Shown here piece after piece: positions 42,198 to 50,936 of a stretch of 64,000 nucleotides of DNA. Under the pieces are notes generated by a model, which saw only the letters and a list, made by a program, of their open reading frames with translations, made no database searches and had not been told where the DNA came from. The translations under genes and the position numbers were made by a program. Location: the NCBI RefSeq assembly GCF_012163145.1, contig NZ_JAAVTX010000007.1:248001-312000 (forward strand). Direction: 5' to 3'. How positions within the stretch are numbered: the first letter of the stretch is position 1; every line of letters begins with the position of its first letter. This DNA comes from Falsiroseomonas frigidaquae. GTDB lineage: Bacteria > Pseudomonadota > Alphaproteobacteria > Acetobacterales > Acetobacteraceae.

Positions 42198-44906
42198 ATG
42201 GCACTGTTGATCAACGGATTCGGTGGCCCGGCGGGCCTCGGTGAGAACGCGCTGGCCGCCGATTCGCGCTGGAGCTTCGGGCCGATCGACCTTTCGGCCT
42301 TCTACAATGCCAGCTCGGGCCTCAAATTCCTCGGCAGTTTCCATAGCTCGCTCTGGGTGAACCAGGATGGCTTCATCCAGTTCCGCCCGGCTTCCGGGGA
42401 CCGTGCGGAACTGCCGGAGATCCCCCCGCAAGGCCCCGGCGTCGGCGTGCGGGAGACCATCGCGCCCATCCTGGCCCCCTTCTGGAGCCCGGTGGACACG
42501 GACCGCACGCCGCTGCCCCTGAGCGAAGGCGGCACCTCCCGCGGCACCAACATGGTCTGGTACGACCTGGATGAGGCGACCGGCACCCTCGTGGTGACCT
42601 GGGACGATGTGCTGCCGACCTCCGGCGGCGGGTCCGAGATCAGCGATGCGGCGGGCCGCAACGCCTTCCAGCTGGTGCTCCGCCCCGCGACCAACCCGGG
42701 CGCCACCTCGATCGATTTCGACGTGACCTTCCGCTACGAATCGCTGGAGTGGCCTTCCTTCAATTTCCGCGACAACCTGTTCTTCGACACGGTCGCCGGT
42801 CGCGCCTTGATGACGAATTTCGCCACCGTCATCGATGGCGAGGTGGTGGTCACGGAACTGCCGCCGAGCCTGGCCGCCGCCGAGGATCCGCAGGCCGCCC
42901 TGGACCTGGTCACCACCGGCAATATCATCGGCCAGCCCGGCGTCTGGCACTTCGCCTATCGCCAGGGCTGGGTGACGGCGGAGATCAGCGCCGAGGATAC
43001 CGTGGTGGTCGAGGGCACCGGCCCCGGCGCCACCTTCGCCGCCGTGGAAGTGCGCCTGGTTGCCGGCGTGCAGCACGCGGTCACGGTCACCTGGCAGGCG
43101 GTGAACCAGGCCGAGGGCCTCGGCTACGCCAATGTCGAGGCCGACCTGCTGGAGACCAGCGGCAGCATCACCTTCGCGCCGGGCGAGACGCAGAAATCCA
43201 TCTTCATCCCCATCAATCGCGACGCGATTGACGAGGCGCTGCCCCTCCTCGGCTTCACCAACGAGACCTTCCGCCTGGAACTGTCCACCACGCCTGTCAC
43301 CTTCCTGGCGCCGGGCGGCAGCATCCTGCTGAATGACAGCGTGGTGGTGACCATCACGGATGACGACGCGCCGGTGGTCGCCGGTTTCAGCGTGGCCGAT
43401 GCCAGCGCCACCGAGGCGGCGGGCGAGATGGTCTTCACCGTCACCCGCGGCGATGCCAGCGCCGATGGCCGCGTCGACTATGCCGTGACGGGCAGCAGCG
43501 CGACCGCCGGGGCGGATTTTACCGCGGCCATCGGCGTGCTGCATTTCCTGGCCGGCGAGACCAGCCGCACCATCAGCGTGGCCATCGCCACGGATCGCGT
43601 GGTGGAGGCGGATGAGGCGCTGACCCTCACCCTCTCCAACCCGATCGGCCAGGATCTGCTGCAAGGTACTGCCACAGGCACCATCCTCGATACCACCAGC
43701 CTGATCACCATCATCCCCGAGACCTCGCCCCTCGTGGAAGGCACCGAGGACAGCACCATCGTCTACCGCTTCATCCGCAGCGGCGCCGGCCTGACGGAGG
43801 CCGCGAGCCTGGGCTGGAGCTTCGTCCCCGGCAGCCTGAGCGCCGCGGACTTCGCGCCGGGCACCTTGTTCAGCGGCACCGTCTCCTTCGCCGCGAACCA
43901 GACCGAGGCCTCCGTCCTGCTGACGCTCGCCGCCGATGACCTGGTGGAGCTGGAGGAGGGCGGCACCATGGTGCTGACCGCATCCAGCTTCACCGCAGAG
44001 GCCATCACCCCGCTGCTGGTGCAGGACCAGCCGCGCCCGCCGGTGCCGGAATTGCTGCGCGGCAGCGCGGCGGCGGAGACGCTGGAGGGCGCAGGCGGCG
44101 CCGACACGCTGGTCGGGCTCGATGGCGACGACGCGCTGTTCGGCGGCACCGGGCGGGATTCGCTATATGGCGGCCTCGGCCAGGACAGCCTGTGGGGCGG
44201 CAGCGGCGACGACCGGATGCTGGGCAATGACGGCGACGACGTGCTGGATGGCGGGCGCGGCCAGGACCTGCTGAATGGTGGCGGTGGCGCGGATACGATC
44301 CTGGGCGGAGATGGGCTGGACACGCTGGTGGGCGCGGCGGGCGATGATGTGCTGTCCGGCGGCGACGGCAACGACCGGCTCTATGGCGGCGATGGCGATG
44401 ACCGGCTTGAGGGCGGCGGCGGCAACAACCAGCTGTTTGGCGGTGCCGGCAACGACACGCTGCTGGCCGGCGACGGCCACATGGATACGGTGCGCGGCGA
44501 GGCCGGGGACGACCTGCTGCTCGGCAGCGATTCCCGGAACATCCTGGTGGGCGGCGAAGGCAACGACACCTTCGAGGGCGGCCTCGGGGCCGATGTCATG
44601 CTCGGCGGTGCCGGCGCGGATGTGTTCCGCTGGACCGACACGTCGGAAAGCAGCGTCACGCAGCGGGACCGGATCACGGGCTTCGTGGTGGGGGAAGACC
44701 TGCTGGATCTCTCGGCCCTGGGCGGGCCCATCGGCTTCCTCGGTGGCGGCGCCTTCACGGCGGGCGCGGCCGCGGTGCGGGTTACGCAGGTGCCGGGCAG
44801 CACCATCGTCTGGTTCGACAGTGCCGATGCCGATGTGCAGGCGGACATGGCCTTCGTGCTGGGCGGCAGCCACGCTCTGAGCGCGGCAGATTTCATCCTG
44901 GCCTGA
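42198..44906 (+). CDS. Secreted RTX protein with nidogen-like, Calx-beta and Ca-binding repeats
   Basis: The protein has 902 residues with no Sec signal peptide. The N-terminus (about 25-240) is nidogen-like (FLGSFHSSLWVNQDGFIQFR, APILAPFWSPVDTDRT). At least two Calx-beta modules lie around 260-400 and 400-500 (VFTVTRGDASADGRVDYAVT is typical). A less regular Calx-beta-like stretch continues to 610. Residues 615-800 hold many RTX nonapeptides (GGxGxDxLx). The last 100 residues look like the serralysin C-terminal/T1SS signal region (DRITGFVVGEDLLDLSALGG, ending in SAADFILA). It is predicted to be exported by a type I system and folded by calcium outside the cell, as an adhesin or matrix protein. 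No T1SS genes are adjacent. Confidence 0.9.
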   Translation: MALLINGFGGPAGLGENALAADSRWSFGPIDLSAFYNASSGLKFLGSFHSSLWVNQDGFIQFRPASGDRAELPEIPPQGPGVGVRETIAPILAPFWSPVDTDRTPLPLSEGGTSRGTNMVWYDLDEATGTLVVTWDDVLPTSGGGSEISDAAGRNAFQLVLRPATNPGATSIDFDVTFRYESLEWPSFNFRDNLFFDTVAGRALMTNFATVIDGEVVVTELPPSLAAAEDPQAALDLVTTGNIIGQPGVWHFAYRQGWVTAEISAEDTVVVEGTGPGATFAAVEVRLVAGVQHAVTVTWQAVNQAEGLGYANVEADLLETSGSITFAPGETQKSIFIPINRDAIDEALPLLGFTNETFRLELSTTPVTFLAPGGSILLNDSVVVTITDDDAPVVAGFSVADASATEAAGEMVFTVTRGDASADGRVDYAVTGSSATAGADFTAAIGVLHFLAGETSRTISVAIATDRVVEADEALTLTLSNPIGQDLLQGTATGTILDTTSLITIIPETSPLVEGTEDSTIVYRFIRSGAGLTEAASLGWSFVPGSLSAADFAPGTLFSGTVSFAANQTEASVLLTLAADDLVELEEGGTMVLTASSFTAEAITPLLVQDQPRPPVPELLRGSAAAETLEGAGGADTLVGLDGDDALFGGTGRDSLYGGLGQDSLWGGSGDDRMLGNDGDDVLDGGRGQDLLNGGGGADTILGGDGLDTLVGAAGDDVLSGGDGNDRLYGGDGDDRLEGGGGNNQLFGGAGNDTLLAGDGHMDTVRGEAGDDLLLGSDSRNILVGGEGNDTFEGGLGADVMLGGAGADVFRWTDTSESSVTQRDRITGFVVGEDLLDLSALGGPIGFLGGGAFTAGAAAVRVTQVPGSTIVWFDSADADVQADMAFVLGGSHALSAADFILA

Positions 44907-44914
44907 AGGAAGAA

Positions 44915-44934
44915 GGGGGCGCCGCGGCGCCCCC
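44915..44934. terminator. Perfect GC palindrome between convergent genes
   Basis: GGGGGCGCCG/CGGCGCCCCC is a 20-bp perfect palindrome, 8 bp after the RTX stop and 9 bp before the end of the opposing gene. It probably forms a bidirectional 3' hairpin. There is no T-run. Confidence 0.6.
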
Positions 44935-44943
44935 CCTCCAGTT

Positions 44944-45939
44944 TCAGTCCACCTGGGCGCCGGCGGCGCGCACCACCTCGCCCCAGCGGGCGATGTCCTG
45001 CTCATGCACCCGGCGGAACTCCTCCGGCGTGCGGACAGTGGAGGGCGCGATGCCCTGGTTGTTCACCAGCCAGTCGCGGAATTCCGGTGCCTCGATGATC
45101 TTCCGGATCTCGGCGTTCAGCCGCATCTGGATCGGCTGCGGCAGGCCGGGAGGGCCGAAGACGCCGTACCAGGTGGTGCTCTCGAAGCCCGGCAGGTTGC
45201 AGGCCTCGGCGATGGTCGGCACATCCGGCAGCGCGGCCAGGCGCTGTGGCGTGGTGACGCCGAGCCCGCGCACGGCGCCCTGGCGGATCATGCCGACGGA
45301 GGGGCCGACCTGGTTGAAGAACAGGTCGGTCTGCCCGCCGAGCAGCGAGGCCATGGCCGGGCCCTGGCCGGGGAACGGGATGTGCAGCATGTCGATCCCC
45401 GCCCGCGAGGCAAACAGCGCGCCCGCCAGATGGGTGGAGGCGCCATTGCCGGTGCTGGCGTAGTTCAGCGCGCCGGGCCGGGCCTTGGCATCTGCGACCA
45501 GCGCGGCGCAATCCGTGTATTGCGGGCGGTGCTGCATGCTGGTGATCAGCACGTTCGGCACATCGCCCAGATGCGCGATGTGGGTCACGTCGCGCATCGG
45601 GTCGAAGGGCAGGCGCCGGTACAGCGTGGCGTTGATAGCATGCGTCCCGGCCGTGCCGAACAGCATGAGGTAGCCATCCGGCCGCGCATTGGCCGCATAG
45701 GCGGAGGCGATGTTGCCGCCGGCGCCGACGCGGTTGTTCACCACGACGGGCACGCCCAGCGCGCGTGACAGCGGCTCCGCGATGCGGCGCGCGTAGATGT
45801 CGACACCCGAACCGTTGGGGAAGCCGCCGAGGAACTCGATCGGGCGCGACGGCCAGTTATCCTGCGCCTGCACCACGGCAGGTGCGGCGGCGCCAAGGGC
45901 CGCGAGAAGCGGCAGCAGAAGGCGATGGCGGAATTTCAT
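44944..45939 (-). CDS. Bug/TTT-family periplasmic solute-binding protein
   Basis: The product has 331 residues. A Sec signal (RHRLLLPLLAALGAAAPAVV ... AQA) precedes mature NWPSRPIEFLGGFPNGSGVD, where the Bug loop FAPGGG appears as FPNGSG. Later family motifs are VVVNNRVGAGGNIASAYAAN, NYASTGNGASTHLAGALFA and TPQRLAALPDVPTIAEA. It is the second orphan Bug protein of the window, again without tctAB neighbours. It is divergent from the Asp/Glu racemase-family gene across about 110 bp. The ligand is unknown. Confidence 0.92.
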   Translation of the reverse strand: MKFRHRLLLPLLAALGAAAPAVVQAQDNWPSRPIEFLGGFPNGSGVDIYARRIAEPLSRALGVPVVVNNRVGAGGNIASAYAANARPDGYLMLFGTAGTHAINATLYRRLPFDPMRDVTHIAHLGDVPNVLITSMQHRPQYTDCAALVADAKARPGALNYASTGNGASTHLAGALFASRAGIDMLHIPFPGQGPAMASLLGGQTDLFFNQVGPSVGMIRQGAVRGLGVTTPQRLAALPDVPTIAEACNLPGFESTTWYGVFGPPGLPQPIQMRLNAEIRKIIEAPEFRDWLVNNQGIAPSTVRTPEEFRRVHEQDIARWGEVVRAAGAQVD

Positions 45940-46050
45940 TGCGGAGGGTCCTCGGCCTGTTCGGGTGTAGAAGAACCGCCCCGGAGCCCGCTGTGCAACC
46001 CCTTGCCACGCCCGGCTGGACAGAAAGCGTCAGCGGGCTACGCTTCGCCC

Positions 46051-46791
46051 ATGTCCAGCTCCTCCCATTCTCCGCGCATCGCGCGCGGCGGCAAATCCAT
46101 CTACGGCGCGCCGCTCGGAATCCTGATGCTGGAAGCGCGATTCCCGCGCATCCCCGGCGACATGGGCAATGGCACCACATGGCCCTTCCCAGTGCTGTTC
46201 CGGGTGGTGCGCGGCGCGACGCCGGAGAAGGTAGTGCTGCAGGGCGCGCGCGGCCTGCTGCCGGACTTCATCGATGCAGCAAGGGATCTTATCGATCTGG
46301 GTGCGGAGGCGATCACCACCAATTGCGGCTTCCTGTCGCTGTTCCAGGCGGAGCTGGCGGCGGCGGTGCAGGTGCCGGTGGCCACTTCCTCCCTGATGCA
46401 GGTGCCCTGGGTGCAGGCGATGCTGCCGCCGGGCAAGCGCGTAGGCGTGGTGACCGTCAGCAGTTCGTCGCTGACGCCGGCGCATCTGCAGGCCGCGAAT
46501 GTGCCGCTGGATATTCCCGTGCAGGGTACGGAGGGCGGGCGGGAGTTCTTCCGCGTGCTGATCAAGGCCGAGGCGTCCGACATGGACGTGGCGCTGGCCG
46601 AGCAGGATATCCTGGACGCCGGGCGCGCCCTGGTGGCGCGGCATCCCGAGGTGGGCGCCGTCGTGCTGGAATGCACCAACATGCCGCCCTACGCCGCAGC
46701 GCTGCAGGCGGAGCTTGGGCTGCCAGTCTATGACATCTATACGCTGGTCAGCTGGCTGCATGGCGGGCTGCGGCCCACCCGCTTCCGCTGA
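46051..46791 (+). CDS. Aspartate/glutamate racemase family protein
   Basis: The protein has 246 residues; the start at 46051 is chosen by homology and a longer frame reaches 45925. The two catalytic-Cys motifs of the Asp/Glu/hydantoin racemase superfamily are present: AITTNCGFLSLF (C92) and VVLECTNMPPY (about C208). IYGAPLGILMLEARFPRIPG is the N-terminal strand-loop. Relatives include maleate isomerase and hydantoin racemase as well as amino-acid racemases. The nearby hydantoinase-like genes make a hydantoin racemase role possible, but nothing in the sequence proves it. Confidence 0.85.
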   Translation: MSSSSHSPRIARGGKSIYGAPLGILMLEARFPRIPGDMGNGTTWPFPVLFRVVRGATPEKVVLQGARGLLPDFIDAARDLIDLGAEAITTNCGFLSLFQAELAAAVQVPVATSSLMQVPWVQAMLPPGKRVGVVTVSSSSLTPAHLQAANVPLDIPVQGTEGGREFFRVLIKAEASDMDVALAEQDILDAGRALVARHPEVGAVVLECTNMPPYAAALQAELGLPVYDIYTLVSWLHGGLRPTRFR

Positions 46792-46810
46792 GCCGCGCGG
46801 TTGGGTGCGT

Positions 46811-47212
46811 TCAGCCCGGGGATTGACGCCGCAGCAGCGCGCCCAGGCGGTCCGCCTCATTCTCCGCCCTGGCGTCGCAGATTTCCGGCAGGTCCGAAAG
46901 GCCGGATTCGCGCGGGTCCGGCGCCGGCCGGGGTATCGCCTGAATCGGTGCGTCCAGCGCATGCTCCACGGCGCGGCGCAGCGCCAGCAGTTCGCCAGCG
47001 TTGCGGGCGCGGGCGGCGGCGATGGCAACGATGCCGGCTACGGCTTCCGCCAGGCTGACCGGGCTTCCCGCATCGACCACAGGCTCCGGCCTCGCGGGCT
47101 TGTCGAGCCAGGAGATGCCCATGCGGAGGACGGGGTCGTAGAACAGACCCGCTTCCCCGAGAGGGGCCGCATAGGATGCCATGGGTGATGGCATGATCTG
47201 GGCACTGGACAT
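46811..47212 (-). CDS. Hypothetical protein
   Basis: The product is 133 residues. It starts at an ATG with GGAGGAA 8 nt upstream, which decides it over the longer frame to 47329. It has no signal peptide or membrane helix. The N-terminus contains SYAAPLGEAGLFYDPVLRMG. The middle is an Ala-rich helix (SLAEAVAGIVAIAAARARNA) and the C-terminus is Pro- and acid-rich. I do not recognise a family. The AT-rich stretch 47280-47340 upstream is likely its promoter. Confidence 0.6.
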   Translation of the reverse strand: MSSAQIMPSPMASYAAPLGEAGLFYDPVLRMGISWLDKPARPEPVVDAGSPVSLAEAVAGIVAIAAARARNAGELLALRRAVEHALDAPIQAIPRPAPDPRESGLSDLPEICDARAENEADRLGALLRRQSPG

Positions 47213-47360
47213 CGCATTTCCTCCGGGATCTTCCCGCCTGGCGATTTGTCCGCGGTCGTCGAGGCGTCGCGGTGTCCTTACACTCGGCCCTTGATCGTAA
47301 ATGGAAGGTAAATTTTTAGCCTGACACATGCTGTGCCAGTCGGTTTTTAGTTAAATCCAG

Positions 47361-47395
47361 AAAAAACCCCGGCACTTTCGTGACCGGGGCTTTTT
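47361..47395 (-). terminator. Rho-independent terminator of the cold-shock-domain gene
   Basis: The stem CCCCGG-CAC / GTG-(A)-CCGGGG has a TTTC loop. It is flanked by AAAAAA on the left and TTTTT on the right. On the minus strand it is a GC stem followed by six T residues, 38 bp after the stop at 47433. It could work in both directions. Confidence 0.88.
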
Positions 47396-47432
47396 ACATT
47401 GGCGCAGAAGGCGCCGGCGGAGCGCCGTGAGG

Positions 47433-48251
47433 CTACTCCTTCATGTTGACGGCCTGGCGCCCGCGCTGACCATCGCGCACATCCAGCGCCACCTTCTCAC
47501 CCTGCTGCACATCGGCCCGGCCGGCGCGCTGCAGGACGGAGGAATGCAAGAACACGTCCTGCCCGCCATCCTCGGGGGTGACGAAGCCGAAGCCGCGCAC
47601 CTGGTCGAACCACTTCACCGTGCCGTTCACGGCATAGGTGGGGCCACCCTCGTCGCGGCCGCTATCGCGGCGCGGCGGCGGACGGTCTCCGAAATTGCCG
47701 CGCGGCGCGCCGAAGCCGCCACCACCGGCACCGAAGCCACCCGGCGCACCACCGCCGAAGTCGCGGCGCGGCGGGCGATCGCCGAAGCCACCCGGCGCGC
47801 CCCCGAAATCCCGACGCGGCGGACGATCGCCGAACCCGCCGGGCGCACCACCGCCGAAGTCACGGCGCGGCGGACGATCGCCGAAGCCACCCGGCGCGCC
47901 TCCGAAATCCCGACGCGGCGGACGATCCCCGAACCCACCCGGACGCGCGGCCCTGTCGCCGCCGCCCGGACCCTTGATGACCGAGTGGATCCGCGTGACC
48001 AGGCGGCGACCCTGACGGTCCGTTCCGATCTCGCAGTTCAACTTGTCGCCGGTGTCCGGCGGCTCGATGCCCGCCTCGGTCAAGGCCGAGGCGTGGAAGA
48101 AGACGTCCTGTCCATCCGGTCCAAGGACGAAGCCGAAACCCTTGCGGGCATTGTACCACTTAACTTCGGCTTCGACGGACCCGGCGCCGCCCTGCTCGTT
48201 GTCGGGAAACACGATCTTATGCAATCCGTACTTGTGGACACGACCCGACAC
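47433..48251 (-). CDS. Double cold-shock-domain protein with Gly/Arg-rich repeat linker
   Basis: The protein has 272 residues with a GTG start. Two OB-fold cold-shock domains occur at about 27-93 (VKWYNARKGFGFV, DVFFHASAL) and 205-270 (GTVKWFDQVRGFGFVTPEDG, DVFLHSSVL). Both keep the RNP1 and RNP2 aromatic residues that stack on single-stranded RNA or DNA. They are joined by about 100 residues made of GGFGDRPPRRDFGG-type repeats, likely disordered and RGG-like. Two-domain CspA relatives are common in alphaproteobacteria, but this linker is unusually long. The predicted role is RNA chaperone or antiterminator. It is a single gene with its own terminator. Confidence 0.9.
   Translation of the reverse strand: MSGRVHKYGLHKIVFPDNEQGGAGSVEAEVKWYNARKGFGFVLGPDGQDVFFHASALTEAGIEPPDTGDKLNCEIGTDRQGRRLVTRIHSVIKGPGGGDRAARPGGFGDRPPRRDFGGAPGGFGDRPPRRDFGGGAPGGFGDRPPRRDFGGAPGGFGDRPPRRDFGGGAPGGFGAGGGGFGAPRGNFGDRPPPRRDSGRDEGGPTYAVNGTVKWFDQVRGFGFVTPEDGGQDVFLHSSVLQRAGRADVQQGEKVALDVRDGQRGRQAVNMKE
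47690..47945 (-). repeat. 45-48 bp tandem repeats in the cold-shock gene linker
   Basis: Four near-identical units, plus a diverged one on the low-coordinate side, encode GGFGDRPPRRDFGG followed by AP or GAP. Units alternate between 15 and 16 residues through one extra Gly codon, keeping frame. Confidence 0.92.
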
Positions 48252-48353
48252 GATGCAGGGCCGCCACCATGCAAGATTGCACCAGGTAGCAAGAAAAACC
48301 AGCGAAAAGCGCGCCGATTCCCAGGCATGGAGGCAGCGCGGGCCTTCAACAGG

Positions 48354-49628
48354 TCATGCGAATCGCTCCGGCCGGAACGGCTCCATCGGCAGGTCCGGCG
48401 TTCTGCCGGCCAGCAGGTCCACGATGGCGTGCGCAGTGCGTGGCGCGGCGACCAGGCCGGTATGCCCATGGCCAAAGGCCAGCAGCACATCCGGCGTCGC
48501 CGCGGACGGGCCGAGGCATGGCAGCCCATCCGGCATGGAAGGCCGGTGGCCCATCCACATCTTCACCCGGCTGGCCGGCAGGTCCCGCGGCAGGCCGGGG
48601 AAGCTGCGCAGCAGGTGGTCGCGCAGGATCTCCGCCCGCTTCCAGTTCGGCGCCGCATCCAGCCCCGCAATCTCCACCTGGCCGGCGCAGCGCAGGCCGC
48701 GATCGGTCCAGGTGATCGACATCTTGCCGTCATAGGGCATCATCGGCGTGCGCGGCCCGGCCTCGGCATCCGCCACCATCGCGTGATAGCCGCGCTCCGT
48801 CTCCAGCGGCACGTCCGAACCGACCGCGGCCGCCAGCTTGCGGGAATAGGCGCCGGCGGCGATCACGGCGTGGTCGCAGAGCAGCTCCCCGCTCCGGGTC
48901 AGCACCGCCTTCAGCCGGCCCTGCTCGATGCGGAATCCGGTGGCGGCATCCCGCAGCAACTTGGCGCCCTCCGCCCGGGCCTGGGCGACCAGTGCCGCGA
49001 CATAGGCGCCGGGGTCGCGGCAGTGGCCGCCTTCCTCGACCATCGCGCCGAAGGTGTAGCGGCGGTCCAGGTCGGGCTCCCGCTGGCGCATCTCATCCGC
49101 GTCCAGTTCCAGCCATTCGATGCCGACCTGCTTGCGCACCCGCCAGGCCAGCGCCTCGGATTCGAACTGGGCGCGGTTCTCATAGATGTAGACAAGGCCC
49201 CGGCGCTCGATCAGGTGGCCGACGCCTGCCTGTTCCGCCAGTTCCTTGTGCAACGCGGGGCTGCCCACCAGCAGCGGCCGCAGCGCCTGCGCCGCCCGCA
49301 GAACCTTGGCCTCCGTCCAGCCGGCCCAGAGGTAGCGGGCCAGCCAGGGCAGCACCTTGGGCAGGTACGACCAGCGGATCGCCAGCGGCCCCAGCGGGTC
49401 CGCCAGGAATTTCGGTACCTTCTTCCACAGCCCGGGTCCGGCCGGCGGGATCACCGACATCGGGCTGAGCCAGCAGCCATTGCCGTAGCTTGCCGCCTGT
49501 TCGCCGCCCGGGTCGCCCGGCTCCAGGATGGTCACCCGGAAACCCTCGCGCAGCGCGCCAAGCGCCGTCGCGGCGCCGATGATGCCGGCGCCGATCACCA
49601 CCACATGCGGCGCATCGCCCTGCTGCAT
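48354..49628 (-). CDS. D-amino-acid dehydrogenase-like FAD oxidoreductase (DadA family)
   Basis: The protein has 424 residues from the ATG at 49628; a TTG at 49643 overlapping the upstream stop is an alternative. An N-terminal FAD Rossmann fold is VVVIGAGIIGAATALGALRE. ASYGNGCWLSPMSVIPPAGP is the DadA flavin-contact segment. AGAYSRKLAAAVGSDVPLET lies mid-protein and GHRPSMPDGLPCLG plus FGHGHTGLVAAPRTA at the C-terminus. It would deaminate a D-amino acid or secondary amine with electrons going to the respiratory chain. It ends the co-directional Dpp-Cox block, suggesting use of imported amino-acid-like compounds. Confidence 0.92.
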   Translation of the reverse strand: MQQGDAPHVVVIGAGIIGAATALGALREGFRVTILEPGDPGGEQAASYGNGCWLSPMSVIPPAGPGLWKKVPKFLADPLGPLAIRWSYLPKVLPWLARYLWAGWTEAKVLRAAQALRPLLVGSPALHKELAEQAGVGHLIERRGLVYIYENRAQFESEALAWRVRKQVGIEWLELDADEMRQREPDLDRRYTFGAMVEEGGHCRDPGAYVAALVAQARAEGAKLLRDAATGFRIEQGRLKAVLTRSGELLCDHAVIAAGAYSRKLAAAVGSDVPLETERGYHAMVADAEAGPRTPMMPYDGKMSITWTDRGLRCAGQVEIAGLDAAPNWKRAEILRDHLLRSFPGLPRDLPASRVKMWMGHRPSMPDGLPCLGPSAATPDVLLAFGHGHTGLVAAPRTAHAIVDLLAGRTPDLPMEPFRPERFA

Positions 49629-49639
49629 CTCCAACTCGA

Positions 49640-50050
49640 TCAACGCACCTCTCCCATCACCCGCCCCGGATCATCGGCCGCCAGCAGCGAGACATGGGCC
49701 GAGACCACGCGCCACCCCTGCCCCGGGATGCGCGCCATGATCTTGGTCTCGCGCCCCACCAGGCCGGTGCCGATGCGTTCATATTCCAGATGCGTGGCCG
49801 CGACATCCGGGCCGAAGGTGGTGATGCGTACCTGGCGCTGGGTGCGCTGCGCATAGGCCTTCACGGAGGCGCGGAAGGCGCGGATGGCCTCGATGCCATA
49901 CAGGATCTCGCCGATGCCGAAGCGGACAGTGCGCGGGTCCGCCCAGAAGATGGCGTCGAGCGTGGCCGTCTCATTCGCCATCAGCGCCGCTTCATAGCGG
50001 TCGAAGACCGCGCGGGCCTCCGCGATGATGTCCGGGTCGTCGATCTGCAC
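49640..50050 (-). CDS. DUF3225/AtzH-like NTF2-fold protein
   Basis: The protein has 136 residues with a GTG start and GGAGA 8 nt upstream. It is a single cone-shaped NTF2/SnoaL-like domain. ARAVFDRYEAALMANETATL, FGIGEILYGIEAIRAFRASV and VVSAHVSLL match the AtzH/DUF3225 family. AtzH-type proteins occur with amidases of the AtzE type in cyanuric-acid-like pathways. No such amidase is adjacent here. The gene sits between CoxM and the DadA-like oxidoreductase and may be a small hydrolase or accessory protein of that pathway. Confidence 0.82.
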   Translation of the reverse strand: MQIDDPDIIAEARAVFDRYEAALMANETATLDAIFWADPRTVRFGIGEILYGIEAIRAFRASVKAYAQRTQRQVRITTFGPDVAATHLEYERIGTGLVGRETKIMARIPGQGWRVVSAHVSLLAADDPGRVMGEVR

Positions 50051-50122
50051 GCCGAATCTCCTGCCAAGCCAGCCCCAGCCTGCGCCGCTGCGGGCAGGCT
50101 GGGAAGGCAGGCAGGAGGGGCG

Positions 50123-50920
50123 TCAGCCGGCGTCGATCACCGCCCGCTTCGCCATCACCGTCACCAGATGGGCGCGGTATTCGGCACTGCCATGGATGTC
50201 GCCGTTCAGCAGGCCCGGATCCACCTTCACGCCGGCCACCGCATCCGGCGACCAGTTAGCGGACAGTGCCGCTTCCATCGCCTTCTCGCGGAACACGCCG
50301 TTGGCGCCGGCGCCGTTCACCGCCACGCGCACGCCGGAAGCGGTCTGCGCCACGAAGACACCGGCCATCGAATAGCGGCTGGCCGGGTTGCGCATCTTGG
50401 CATAGCCGGCCTTGGTCGGGATCGGGATGTGGATGGCCGTCACCAGCTCCCCAACCTCCAGCGCCGTGGTGAACATGCCGGTGAAGAAATCCTCCGCCGC
50501 CAGCTTGCGCTTGTCGGTCTGGATGGTGGCGCCGAGCGCCAGCAGCGCGGCAGGGTAGTCGGCGGAGGGGTCGTTGTTGGCGACGGAGCCGCCCATGGTG
50601 CCGCGGTTGCGGACCTGGGTATCACCGATCGTGCCGGCCATGGCGGCGAGCGTCGGGATCGCGGCCTTCACCTCGGCCGAGCTCGCGACATCGCCGTGAC
50701 GGGTCAGGGCGCCGATCACCAGCTTGTCCCCTTCCCGCTTCACGCCGTGCAGCTCCGCGATGCCGGATAGGTCGACCACGGAGGTCGGCTTGTTCAGCCG
50801 CAGCTTCAGCGCCGGCAGCAGGGTCATGCCGCCGGAGATCGGCCGCGCATCGGGGTCGGCCGCCAGGATCTTCACGGCATCCGCGACCGAAGCGGGCTTG
50901 TGGTAGGCGAAATCATACAT
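50123..50920 (-). CDS. Molybdenum hydroxylase FAD-binding medium subunit (CoxM-like)
   Basis: The subunit has 265 residues. It has the FAD-binding motif [20 protein letters not shown] and the second conserved segment [20 protein letters not shown] (TxGG and related motifs). A CO-dehydrogenase FAD C-terminal domain follows. It carries electrons from the iron-sulfur subunit to FAD. It lies 16 bp after CoxL, with GAGGGG before its ATG. CoxS, CoxL and CoxM together form a complete heterotrimer. Confidence 0.94.
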   Translation of the reverse strand: MYDFAYHKPASVADAVKILAADPDARPISGGMTLLPALKLRLNKPTSVVDLSGIAELHGVKREGDKLVIGALTRHGDVASSAEVKAAIPTLAAMAGTIGDTQVRNRGTMGGSVANNDPSADYPAALLALGATIQTDKRKLAAEDFFTGMFTTALEVGELVTAIHIPIPTKAGYAKMRNPASRYSMAGVFVAQTASGVRVAVNGAGANGVFREKAMEAALSANWSPDAVAGVKVDPGLLNGDIHGSAEYRAHLVTVMAKRAVIDAG

Positions 50921-50936
50921 GGTTCGATCCCCTCAG

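Noticed and set aside
39341-42214. Long minus-strand frame across the dihydroorotase and PhnD genes
   Set aside because: It is His/Arg-rich shadow coding. The plus-strand genes have clear metal-binding motifs, signal peptides and ribosome-binding sites.
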